DNA from: FEN-1219 sp963744305
GTDB lineage: Bacteria > Pseudomonadota > Gammaproteobacteria > Steroidobacterales > Rariloculaceae
Length of the DNA stretch: 64,000 nucleotides
Direction of reading: 5' to 3'
Assembly: GCA_963744305.1 (NCBI GenBank)
Contig: CAVUTF010000022.1
Span: forward strand, 102,164 to 166,163
The notes beneath the pieces are model-generated. The model was not told the DNA's origin. It saw only the letters and a program-made list of their open reading frames with translations, and searched no databases. The position numbers and the translations under genes were made by a program. This document shows, one piece after another, positions 38,656 through 46,041 of the stretch (within the stretch, counting starts at the first letter, position 1; each line of letters opens with the position of its first letter).

Positions 38656-40360
38656 TTACGGAGCGTCGACCAGATAGGCCGCCGTGTAATCGGGCTCGAA
38701 TCCCACCTGTTTGCGCAGGACACCTTTGAGGCGCGGATCCTGGATGTACATGACGCCGCGCTCGTAGTTCAGGACGAGCGTGGCGTCTTCGAAGATCAGA
38801 CGTTGCATCTCGGCGAACGCCGACATGCGCACGCTCTGATCGATCGACCGCTGCGCGATGCGCACTTGGGCGTCATAGTCGGGGTTGTTGTAGCGTCCGT
38901 AGTTGTTGGGATTCCAGGACGCATAGAGATCGCCGAATGTGAGCGGGTCCTTGTAGTCGGGACTCCAACCCTGGACCAGGATATCGAATTCGCCGTTCAT
39001 CGATTTCTCGAGGCGCTGCTTGAAGATCTGCCTGTCGAGAATCACATTAAGGCCGAGCGTTTGGCTGAGCCGGTTCTGCAGATACTCGCCGTACTTGGTT
39101 GCAATCGGCGCGTTGTCGGAGAGCACGACGAGATCAGGAAATGCGTCGAGCCCGAGCTCTTGCCGTGCGAGCTCGAGGTGCTCACGCGCCGCAGCGATGT
39201 CCGGCGTAACGACGGGCGCAGGGTGTTCCTGCCGAAACAAACCTTGCTCGCCTCGAAGCCATGTGGGAAACAACGAATCCGCTGGCGAGTAGCTCGGCAC
39301 CTTCAGCACCTTGTAGAGCAGCTCGCTGTTGTCGTTCGCAAGTTGCACGGCCTTTCGCAGATGGTAGTTCGCGGTCAGTCGGCCGGGACGCTGGTTCATC
39401 GCCAGATACCAGACGCTGCCGTCGCTGAAGCGGCCGAGCGGCCAACGCGCCTCGAGCACTTGATCGAGCGCCTCGGAGCTCAACTGATCGACGTCGGCGA
39501 TCTGGCCGTCGCGGTAGAGATTCAGACGCGCCGTGCTGTCCGACGTGATGTACGGAATGTCGATCATGTTGAGCTTAACCGCATCGCGATTCCAATAATT
39601 TGGATTCTTCTCGAGCCGGATGTTGGAGCCGTGCACCCACCGAGTCATGAGAAACGGCCCGTTGAACAGCATGTCCGCGGCATCGGCGGCGTAGCGGCCG
39701 TTGCGGCTGCGATGAAAATCCTCGCGAATGGGCAGAAAAGTCTGGAATGCGACAAGCGACTCGAAATAGGGCACGGGATTCTCGAATTCGATTTCGAGAG
39801 TGCGGTCGTCGCGTAGCGCGTACGCCGAGGGCGTCGCGCGGCAGCTTGCCGGTGTTGATGGCTTCGGCATTCTTGAGCACGTACATGATGAACGCATACG
39901 GCGACGCATTCGCCGGATCCACGGTGGTCTGCCAGGCAAACACGAAGTCGTGCGCCGTGACGGGCTTGCCGTCGCTCCAGCGCGCATCCTCACGCAACCA
40001 GAACGTCGCCCCTTCCGGTTGAACTTCCCACCGCTCCGCGACGCCGGGCACGACGCCGCCGGTTGGCCCGTCGCGCGTCAAGCCTTCGACGATATGGCCG
40101 ATGACCATCGCGCTCACGGTGTCCTGCATGCGCGTGCTGTCGAGCTGCGGCGGCTCTTGCCGAATCACGATCGATATCGCGTTGCGGTCGGCGTCGATCG
40201 CGCCGAAAGTCTCGACACGATCACCGGTGAGCGACGACGCCCAAGACAGGACGGCCATTAGCGCCACGAAAGCCGTCGTTCCGATCAAGCCGAGCCCCGC
40301 CATTTGCCGCAACGCCGCGCGGCTCATCGGGTCACGACCAACCGGTTCGGTCACTGTCAT
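38656..40360 (-). CDS. Peptide ABC transporter substrate-binding protein (SBP_bac_5, frameshifted)
   Basis: This extracytoplasmic binding protein has about 567 residues and a signal-anchor-like N-terminus (LGLIGTTAFVALMAVLSWAS). Family-5 segments are RQEPPQLDSTRMQDTVS, HIVEGLTRDGPTGGVVPGVAE, DARWSDGKPVTAHDFVFAW, FNGPFLMTRWVHGSNIRLEKN and GWSPDYKDPLTFGDLYASWN. One indel near 39835 splits it (KLPRDALGV | YALRDDRTLEIEF). It is the first large gene of the importer operon and is coupled at its start to a tiny upstream ORF (ATGA). Confidence 0.92.
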
Positions 40361-40457
40361 TCGCGCTCGCCTCGCCTCTTCGGCTTCCGGCCATACAGTA
40401 GCACGCAGTGGCGCTTGTCATCCGCGGCCGTGGCGGCGACCTCGGATCGATCGGCAT
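40357..40457 (-). CDS. Small ORF (about 33 residues) coupled to the peptide-binding protein (indel inferred)
   Basis: A strong ribosome site AAGGAG precedes an ATG at 40457. The first frame begins MPIDPR and, with one base restored near 40445, continues EVAATAADDKRHCVLLYGRK then PKRRGERE and stops at 40357. That TGA overlaps the binding-protein ATG (ATGA). The arrangement suggests a small coupled protein or leader peptide for the importer. The product matches no family I know. Without the indel the reading frame runs on into the next gene out of frame, so the call depends on that correction. Confidence 0.35.
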
Positions 40458-40473
40458 GGTGTGCTCCTTGTGT

Positions 40474-41100
40474 CTATGGGCGGCGCATGCGCGCCCGCGC
40501 GGCCTCGGCGAGCGTTTCGACGACGAGCTCGCGCTCGCGTTTCTGCACTCGCGCGGCGAGCGTCTCGACGGAATCGCCGGCGAGCACGGGCACTCGGCAC
40601 TGCGCAACGACGGGTCCCGTATCGTAGTCGGCGTCTACGAGGTGCACCGTCACGCCGGTTTCCGTCTCACCGGCGGCGAGCACGGCCGCGTGAACGCGGC
40701 TGCCGTACATCCCCTTTCCGCCGAAGCGCGGCAAGAGCGCTGGGTGCGTGTTCAATATTCGGCCGTCGTATGCGCGCAGCGTTTTTGGCCCGAGCTTCTT
40801 CATGTAGCCGGCGAGAAACACGAGATCGACCGCCGCGCCGGTGAGCGCGTCCAGAATCGCCTGATCGAGCGCGGCCGGATCCGCATGCGTGGCCGAGGAC
40901 AAGTGCGCGACGGGCACGTGCGCCGCCCGCGCACGACGCACCGCGCCGGAATTGCGGTTGTTGCTGATCACGATCGCGACGGTGGCCGGCAGTCGTCCGT
41001 CGGCAGCGGCGTCGAGCACGGCTTGCAGGGTCGTGCCTTCGTGCGACGCCAGTACGCCGAGCCGTACCCAGGGATTACGCGACACTCGCGAACTCTTCAC
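40474..41100 (-). CDS. purN: Phosphoribosylglycinamide formyltransferase
   Basis: PurN transfers formyl from 10-formyltetrahydrofolate to GAR in purine synthesis. The 208-residue protein has the start LGVLASHEGTTLQAVLDA, the ISNN motif, LVFLAGYMKKLG, catalytic Asn/His in RILNTHPALLPRFGGKGMYG, and the catalytic Asp in HLVDADYDTGPVVAQ. The phosphate-binding loop reads SHEGTTLQ where E. coli has SGNGSNLQ, so it belongs to a divergent subgroup. purM is not next to it. It overlaps the GNAT gene by 26 bases. Confidence 0.86.
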   Translation of the reverse strand: MKSSRVSRNPWVRLGVLASHEGTTLQAVLDAAADGRLPATVAIVISNNRNSGAVRRARAAHVPVAHLSSATHADPAALDQAILDALTGAAVDLVFLAGYMKKLGPKTLRAYDGRILNTHPALLPRFGGKGMYGSRVHAAVLAAGETETGVTVHLVDADYDTGPVVAQCRVPVLAGDSVETLAARVQKRERELVVETLAEAARARMRRP

Positions 41101-41581
41101 GGTATTTGGCCAATCCCGTGACGCCGCGCATTCGGCTCGGGTCGAGCACGAGCAGCATGAACACGTCGTCCGGCACGTTCCATTCGCAGGTGATGCCGTG
41201 CTCGCTCGCGGGACGAAACCCGAAACGCGGGTAATAGTCCGGATACCCCACGACGACGACGAACGGACAGCGCGACTCTTCGAGCCTGCGATGTCCCTCC
41301 TCGATGAGCGCGCGCCCGATGCCTAAGCGTTGGTGCTCGGGCAACACGGCCATCGGGCCGAGAGCGGCGCCGCTTGCGTTTCCCACCGATACAGGGCTGT
41401 ACATGACGTGCCCCACGATGCGGCGCGCGGCGATCGCGACGAGCGACAGCAGCACCGCGCCGTTTGCGCGCAGCGCGTCGACGAGGTCGCCCTCCTGAGC
41501 TTGATTGAAGGCGCGCTGCTGCACTTCGCGGATCGCGGCCACGTCGTCCGGGCCTTCCTCACGCACGAAGACGTTATCCAC
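41075..41581 (-). CDS. GNAT family N-acetyltransferase
   Basis: This acetyl-CoA-dependent acetyltransferase has 168 residues. The acetyl-CoA loop is in GPMAVLPEHQRLGIGRALIE; FVVVVGYPDYYPRFGFRPAS resembles YhbS-like GNAT proteins. The start is taken as GTG at 41581 (VDNVFVREEGPDDVAAIREV), overlapping the cupin gene's stop by 8 bases; the larger frame upstream lies inside the cupin gene. The substrate is unknown. purN follows with overlap, so cupin, GNAT and purN are probably cotranscribed. Confidence 0.85.
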   Translation of the reverse strand: MDNVFVREEGPDDVAAIREVQQRAFNQAQEGDLVDALRANGAVLLSLVAIAARRIVGHVMYSPVSVGNASGAALGPMAVLPEHQRLGIGRALIEEGHRRLEESRCPFVVVVGYPDYYPRFGFRPASEHGITCEWNVPDDVFMLLVLDPSRMRGVTGLAKYREEFASVA

Positions 41582-42473
41582 GCGTGTTGCCGGCTCCGTC
41601 CAAGGGCTCCAGGCGTTCGTTGACGCGCCGCAGCCCCGCTTCCGGGTAGGTCGCGACATCGCTCGCGTCGATCTGTCCGCCGACCAAGTACGTGAGCTCG
41701 TCGATCGCCTCCATGACGTGCGGCGGCCCGCCCGCCGGATGGCCGAGGAAGTCGTTCGGTCCGATCTCGAAGCGCTCGTCCCCGACGCGGGCGACCCCAC
41801 GCCCGCAGAGCACGAAGATCCACTCGTCCGTGCGATCGTGCGTGTGAAACACCGTCGAGCGGCGGCCGGGCTCGACCTGCGCCCAGTTCACGGCCTGGCG
41901 CTGCAGGCCGGTGAGGCGATGCAGCGAGCGCATGCGGCGGCGCGCTTCGCCGTCGATGTCGTGCTGAAAGTGCCTGATCGGGACGTCGTCGATGTGCGCC
42001 ACTTGCCGCGCATCGCCCTCCTCGGGCGGCGGCTCCTCGTAGGGTTCCACGGCCACGCGTGCGCGCAGCATCTTGCGAGCGTCGGGATACCAAACGTCAT
42101 CCTCGGACGGCCGGCGCTCACCTCCCTCTAGAAACACGAGCGTCTCGTCGCCCTCGGCGATGAAGTGATGCGGACGAGGGCCCGGGAGAAAAGCCGCGAA
42201 GTGCCCCGGCCGCACGGGAATACTCAGCGGACCGATACGCAGCGTCGCGCGACCCGCGAGAACGTATGACCACTCCTCTTCTAGCGTGTGAAAGTGGCGG
42301 TTCGTTCCCGCGAAGCCCGGCTCGACGGCGCGCACATGCACTCCCATGCGCGTGAGCCCCGTCGCGGCGCTCGGCTCCCGCACCACGGCCGCGACCCCCG
42401 GCGCCGTGGTATGACGCGGCCGCTTCTCGCCGGGAAGATCCGCGATGTTGACGACGCAGGAGGGGCGACCCAT
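41574..42473 (-). CDS. Double-cupin domain protein
   Basis: This 299-residue protein has two cupin barrels. The first (about residues 40-120) has metal-ligand-like HFHTLEEEWSYVLAGRATLRIG and GHFAAFLPGPRPHHF. The second (about 200-270) has VFHTHDRTDEWIFVLCGRGVARVG and FLGHPAGGPPHVMEA. It is probably a metal-dependent enzyme or sugar-binding protein; the function is not recognisable. The ATG at 42473 lies 17 bases after the stop of the small membrane protein gene on the same strand. Confidence 0.8.
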   Translation of the reverse strand: MGRPSCVVNIADLPGEKRPRHTTAPGVAAVVREPSAATGLTRMGVHVRAVEPGFAGTNRHFHTLEEEWSYVLAGRATLRIGPLSIPVRPGHFAAFLPGPRPHHFIAEGDETLVFLEGGERRPSEDDVWYPDARKMLRARVAVEPYEEPPPEEGDARQVAHIDDVPIRHFQHDIDGEARRRMRSLHRLTGLQRQAVNWAQVEPGRRSTVFHTHDRTDEWIFVLCGRGVARVGDERFEIGPNDFLGHPAGGPPHVMEAIDELTYLVGGQIDASDVATYPEAGLRRVNERLEPLDGAGNTRG

Positions 42474-42490
42474 CGAAACTTAACTCTGCT

Positions 42491-42742
42491 TCAACGCCCG
42501 AGCCATACGGCTATAACGCCGAGCACAAGCATCACGAACAAAACCCAGATCGGAAAGCGTTTGGGTAAGCGATCGCGGATGAACTCGGCTTCCTTGCCGC
42601 GCGTCGTCTCGGCCGAATAAACCGGGAAGACATCGCGTAGCTCGTGGCGGAGTTGCGTGCTAGGCCACGAGGGCTTGCGCGTGCGCAAGCCGATGATCAG
42701 CACGAGCACCACTACGATCAGGACCTGCAAGAAATCAACCAT
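42491..42742 (-). CDS. Small two-span membrane protein
   Basis: This 83-residue protein has a hydrophobic N-terminal span (VDFLQVLIVVVLVLIIGL), a polar middle (KPSWPSTQLRHELRDVFPVY) and a C-terminal span (IWVLFVMLVLGVIAVWL). It resembles no family I can name. The ATG at 42742 overlaps the end of the GyrI-like gene by 8 bases, which argues that it is translated. The longer open frame to 43090 is antisense-like noise within that gene. Confidence 0.6.
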   Translation of the reverse strand: MVDFLQVLIVVVLVLIIGLRTRKPSWPSTQLRHELRDVFPVYSAETTRGKEAEFIRDRLPKRFPIWVLFVMLVLGVIAVWLGR

Positions 42743-43262
42743 CGCGCTGGCTCCTCGGCACGACCCCGACCCAGACCTCGATGCCGCCGACGGCGGCGAG
42801 CGGATCGACGCGCGGCCCATACACCTCGAAATCCGGCTTGTGCGCCGACTCGTAGCCGCTCTGCGGGAACCAGGCGAGGATTCGTTGCCACGTGGAGCCC
42901 AAGGCGGATACGTGTCCGCGATGCGCGAACACCGCGTAGTGTTGCACGGGCACGCGCATACGCCCCGTATCCTCGGGCAGCCCCGCGAGCGACTCGACCT
43001 CGGCGCCACACATGTACTCGAGACTCGTGGCATCGCTGCCGCACATGACGCCGTAAAGGTTCGGGCCGATGCGGCCGGGAACCTCATCACGCGTCAAGAA
43101 CTGCCGCCACTGGTCGACGATGCCGAGGGCGGCTGCCGAAAAGTCATGGCGCTGCCGCAGTCCGGCGAGAAGCATTGGCTTGCCGTCTTCGAATCGGTCT
43201 GGCCCGAATGCAGTCAAGGACGGATTCGTATTCCGTTGAACGAGATCAGAACGATGAGCCAC
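42735..43262 (-). CDS. GyrI-like / AraC effector-binding domain protein
   Basis: This 175-residue protein consists of one GyrI-like small-molecule-binding domain. Family segments are RFEDGKPMLLAGLRQRHDFS, GPNLYGVMCGSDATSLEYMCG, MRVPVQHYAVFAHRGHVSAL and PDFEVYGPRVDP. No DNA-binding part is attached, so it is the stand-alone effector-binding type. A ligand cannot be inferred. It is the first gene of the minus-strand run ending with purN. Confidence 0.78.
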   Translation of the reverse strand: MAHRSDLVQRNTNPSLTAFGPDRFEDGKPMLLAGLRQRHDFSAAALGIVDQWRQFLTRDEVPGRIGPNLYGVMCGSDATSLEYMCGAEVESLAGLPEDTGRMRVPVQHYAVFAHRGHVSALGSTWQRILAWFPQSGYESAHKPDFEVYGPRVDPLAAVGGIEVWVGVVPRSQRDG

Positions 43263-43331
43263 TGCGCCCCGCAGGGCAAGAGGCCGGTAAGTGAGGTTTG
43301 TTGCAGGGGAGATTGGGTCTACTTAGATACA

Positions 43332-43363
43332 GCGCCCATCGACTCTAGGAAATCGATGGGCGC
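43332..43363 (-). terminator. Hairpin downstream of the left 52-residue protein gene
   Basis: A perfect 11-bp stem (GCGCCCATCGA / TCGATGGGCGC) with a 10-base loop lies 27 bases past the small gene's stop. No clear T-tract follows on the minus strand, so intrinsic termination is plausible but not certain. Confidence 0.5.
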
Positions 43364-43389
43364 CGGTTCAGTAACGTCATGGTGTGTGC

Positions 43390-43548
43390 TCAGACGAACA
43401 TCCCGTTGCCCATCGCCGCACCGCGTTCCACGATTGCGCCGACGATTGCCACGAAAAGCACCAGCTGGAACACCCACTCCTGGAAAAGACCAGAGAATCT
43501 GCCAGGCTTACGTTGCTGCTTGTCACCGCTTCGGTTCGCCATGTTCAT
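43390..43548 (-). CDS. 52-residue single-span membrane protein, copy A
   Basis: This small protein starts MNMANRSGDKQQRKPGRF, then GLFQEWVFQLVLFVAIVGAI, and ends after a short glycine-rich tail. A basic amphipathic N-terminus precedes one transmembrane span. It is exactly as long as copy B at 45720 and aligns without gaps at 18 of 52 positions, sharing RKxxRFxxxFxEWVFQxxL. It faces away from the phosphatase gene. It has a ribosome site GGAGCGACG upstream and a hairpin after it. The paralogy, equal length and shared leader make it a real gene; its role is unknown. Confidence 0.75.
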   Translation of the reverse strand: MNMANRSGDKQQRKPGRFSGLFQEWVFQLVLFVAIVGAIVERGAAMGNGMFV

Positions 43549-43584
43549 TCTCGTCGCTCCAAGTTAAGGTTGCCTATGAGTATC

Positions 43585-43742
43585 GGCGGAGGGAGCAGTG
43601 TTTTCGCTCGGGCCTTGGGGGGGATCCGTTTGACTCACCGCTCGTTCCCTCCGCCTTGGAGCACAGTTTTGCGGAACCATCGGCGCAAGACCTGACCGAA
43701 ACAGAATATTTTCCTTCGCTTTTTCTACGGATTTGCGAGGAT
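43585..43742 (-). promoter_or_regulatory. Conserved leader of small-protein copy A: repeats, 28-nt box and hairpin
   Basis: Read on the minus strand: ATCCT and ATCCG repeats exactly 10 bases apart (43742-43728), an AT-richer stretch, and a 28-nt box at 43673-43646 (CGCAAAACTGTGC, then TCCAAGGCGGAGGGA). The box is identical at 27 positions to the one at 45578. Its GGCGGAGGGA end pairs perfectly with TCCCTCCGCC at 43594-43585. The small gene begins 36 bases later. This looks like an operator followed by a structured 5' leader. Confidence 0.65.
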
Positions 43743-43769
43743 CTTCAGATTCGGACGAAATCACATCGA

Positions 43770-45503
43770 ATGAGGGCTTGCTGCGCGGTCATCGTGATCG
43801 CAGGCGCCTCTGCGGCGGCGTGCGCGCAGCCGCAATGGCGCTGGCCGGATGCTGCGCGCGTCGTCGTGGTGGCCGACGTGCATGGCGCGTACGACGAGCT
43901 CACGGCACTTCTGCAAGCAGCCGGCGTCGTCGACGCGGGCCTCGGTTGGAGGGGCGGCGCCACCACGCTCGTGAGCCTTGGGGATCTGCTCGACCGCGGC
44001 CCGCAGTCGCGCAAGGTGATGGACTTGTTGATGCGCCTGCAGCGCGACGCAACGGCGGCCGGCGGCGCGGTCCACGTCGTGCTCGGCAACCACGAGGCGA
44101 TGAACCTCACGGGCGACTTGCGTTACGTGTCGGCGCAAGAGTACGCCGCGTTCGCGGGTGAAGAATCCGACGACGTGCGCGCGGCGGCCTACGCGCGCTT
44201 CACCGCCGAGCAACCCGCCGATGCACCGCCCGAGCAAACACGCTCCGCGTTCGAGCGCCGCTATCCGCCGGGATACTTCGCGCATCGCGCCGCATTCCGC
44301 GCGGACGGCACGTACGGGAGTTGGCTCTTGTCGCTGCCCGCGCTGATCGTGATCGGCGACACCGCGTTCGTGCACGGCGGCCTGCCGGCGATGGTTGCTT
44401 CGACGAGCGCGGCCGATCTCAACGCTCGCATCCAAGACTCGCTGCGCCGGCAACTGACCGCGCCGCAGCCGGAGCCGGCACTCTCGGATGCACAGACGAA
44501 CGGCGCGGGCGAGACGGTCGTTGCGAGCGAAGCGCCGGAGCTCGGCCTCGACGGCCCGCTCTGGTATCGCGGCTCGGTGTACTGCAACGCGTTTCTCGAG
44601 GGGCCCGTGCTCGACGCGGCGCTCGCCGCGCTCGATGCGGAGCGCGTGGTCGTGGGCCACACGCCGGCGGACAATCGGCGCGCACGCGAGCTATATGACG
44701 GCCGGCTGATCATGCTCGACACCGGCATGCTCACCGATTACTACTCGGGACGGCCGGCCGCACTGATCGTCGAAGGCGAGCGGACCGACGTGCAGTACCT
44801 CGCACCTGAAGAGCGCGTGCCGCTCGAGCATGGCCGCATCGAATCGGACGGCCTCACCGAGGAGGAGATCCGCGTCGCGCTCGCGCAAGGCGTAATCGGG
44901 CGCAGCGACCGCGCTCAATTGGGCTCGGGCGTGCCCGTCGACGTTCGTCATGCGGGCAAGGTCTTGCAGGCGCTCTTCTATCCCGCCGGATCGGCCCGCG
45001 CCGCCGAGCACGAGCTTGCGGCTCACGCGCTCGATCGACTCCTCGGGCTCGGCCTCGTGCCGCCGACGATCGCGCGCGAGATGGAGGGGGAGGCCGGCGC
45101 ACTGCAGCTCGCGTATTCCGATGCGTTCACCGAAGCAGTGCGAGTCGATCGAAGCCAACCGCTCGGCGATTGGTGTCCGCTCCCTCCGCAATTCGCCCTG
45201 ATGTACGCATTCGACGCGCTCACGTACAACATCGGTCGCACGCGCGACAACGTTCTCTATCGGCAGGAGCAGCCGCTCGTGAAGCTCGTCGATTACCGTC
45301 AGGCGTTCGGCGCCGAGCGCCGCGCACGGCTCCCGGACAACGCGCCCGCGTTTCCGCCCACGCTGCATAGCGCGCTGGCGGCCCTGAACGAGCAGCGCTT
45401 GCAGGCCGCGCTCGGATCCTGGCTCGACGCGAAAGCAATCCGCTCGTTGCTCGCGCGCCGCGACGCACTGCTCGCACGCCTGGCCTCCGGCGAGGCGCAA
45501 TAA
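43770..45503 (+). CDS. Secreted PPP-like phosphatase with C-terminal atypical kinase-like domain
   Basis: This 577-residue protein has a signal peptide (residues 1-19, cleavage near ACAQPQ). The calcineurin-like phosphatase domain carries VVVADVHGAYDE, SLGDLLDRGPQSRKV, VVLGNHEAMNL, FVHGGLPA and VVGHTPAD, resembling Shewanella-like phosphatases. After residue 400 comes a region like PI3K/HipA-type atypical kinases: HALDRLLGLGLVPPTIAREM, ALMYAFDALTYNIGR, RDNVLY, then VKLVDYRQAFG. The usual catalytic Asp of NTDRN is Gly here, so kinase activity is doubtful. The frame is open from 42657, but the signal peptide marks the ATG at 43770. It is flanked by the two small-protein modules. Confidence 0.8.
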   Translation: MRACCAVIVIAGASAAACAQPQWRWPDAARVVVVADVHGAYDELTALLQAAGVVDAGLGWRGGATTLVSLGDLLDRGPQSRKVMDLLMRLQRDATAAGGAVHVVLGNHEAMNLTGDLRYVSAQEYAAFAGEESDDVRAAAYARFTAEQPADAPPEQTRSAFERRYPPGYFAHRAAFRADGTYGSWLLSLPALIVIGDTAFVHGGLPAMVASTSAADLNARIQDSLRRQLTAPQPEPALSDAQTNGAGETVVASEAPELGLDGPLWYRGSVYCNAFLEGPVLDAALAALDAERVVVGHTPADNRRARELYDGRLIMLDTGMLTDYYSGRPAALIVEGERTDVQYLAPEERVPLEHGRIESDGLTEEEIRVALAQGVIGRSDRAQLGSGVPVDVRHAGKVLQALFYPAGSARAAEHELAAHALDRLLGLGLVPPTIAREMEGEAGALQLAYSDAFTEAVRVDRSQPLGDWCPLPPQFALMYAFDALTYNIGRTRDNVLYRQEQPLVKLVDYRQAFGAERRARLPDNAPAFPPTLHSALAALNEQRLQAALGSWLDAKAIRSLLARRDALLARLASGEAQ

Positions 45504-45719
45504 TCCCAAGAATCCACGAATCCGAAGAAACGCGAAGAAAAGAATATCGTTTCGCTCAGGAACTACATCCCAGCTTTCGCAAAACTGTGCACCAAGGCGG
45601 AGGGATTCGAGCGAAGCGAAAGTGGCCCCCCCAACCGGTCCCCCGAGCAGTAGCCGAATCCCACCGCCGAACCCCCGGGAAACCGGATTCAAGTGCAACA
45701 GTGGAAAGAGGGAACGACC
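45502..45719 (+). promoter_or_regulatory. Conserved leader of small-protein copy B: repeats, 28-nt box and hairpin
   Basis: AATCC repeats at 45502, 45511 and 45519 are followed by GAATATCGTTTCGCTCAGG and the 28-nt box at 45578-45605 (CGCAAAACTGTGC, then ACCAAGGCGGAGGGA). GGCGGAGGGATTCG (45596-45609) pairs with CGAATCCCACCGCC (45655-45668) at 13 of 14 positions. The ATG is 51 bases further on. It mirrors the leader at 43585-43742 in inverted orientation. Confidence 0.65.
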
Positions 45720-45878
45720 ATGGACTACTCGACCAAGGACAACGGCAACCAGCCACGTAAGGCACGGCGTTTCGCATGGATCTTCGAGGAATGGGTTTTC
45801 CAAGTCGCGCTGGTCGTCGCCGTCATCACCGTGGTGGTTGACGGCGTGCTGTCGATCGGCGGCCACGGAATAGTATGA
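45720..45878 (+). CDS. 52-residue single-span membrane protein, copy B
   Basis: This is the paralogue of copy A. It begins MDYSTKDNGNQPRKARRF, then WIFEEWVFQVALVVAVITVV and a short glycine-rich tail. It has a basic N-terminus, the conserved FxEWVFQ motif at the membrane entry, and one transmembrane span. The ATG at 45720 follows GAAAGAGGGAACGACC, a reasonable ribosome site; the frame remains open upstream to 45693. It is transcribed away from the phosphatase gene. It ends before a strong hairpin. The function is unknown. Confidence 0.75.
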   Translation: MDYSTKDNGNQPRKARRFAWIFEEWVFQVALVVAVITVVVDGVLSIGGHGIV

Positions 45879-45899
45879 CGCTCATCGTCGTACGCCCTG

Positions 45900-45944
45900 G
45901 GCACGGGCCTGGCGGGAACGCGTAATCCCCTCCAGGCCTGTGCC
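45900..45944 (+). terminator. Hairpin downstream of the right 52-residue protein gene
   Basis: GGCACGGGCCTGG pairs with CCAGGCCTGTGCC at 12 of 13 positions around a 19-base loop, 21 bases after the stop codon. No T-tract follows, so it may be a terminator or a stabilising stem. Confidence 0.5.
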
Positions 45945-46041
45945 GTTGATACGCGGCAACCGACCGAGTTAGCGGGCAGCACTGAGCAGCCAAAGCCTGG
46001 CATTTGGCGGCGCGCGACTGTACTTTGGGCTCACCACGGGT

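Noticed and set aside
37966..39816. A 616-codon open frame on the plus strand opposite the peptide importer genes
   Set aside because: It lies entirely antisense to oppA/oppB-type genes with clear family motifs. Its product is Arg/His/Glu-rich and low in complexity, as expected from high-G+C shadow frames.
42657..43769. A 371-codon extension of the phosphatase gene upstream of 43770
   Set aside because: The extension is antisense to the GyrI-like gene and the small gene. The signal peptide begins at 43770, so the extension is chance open frame.
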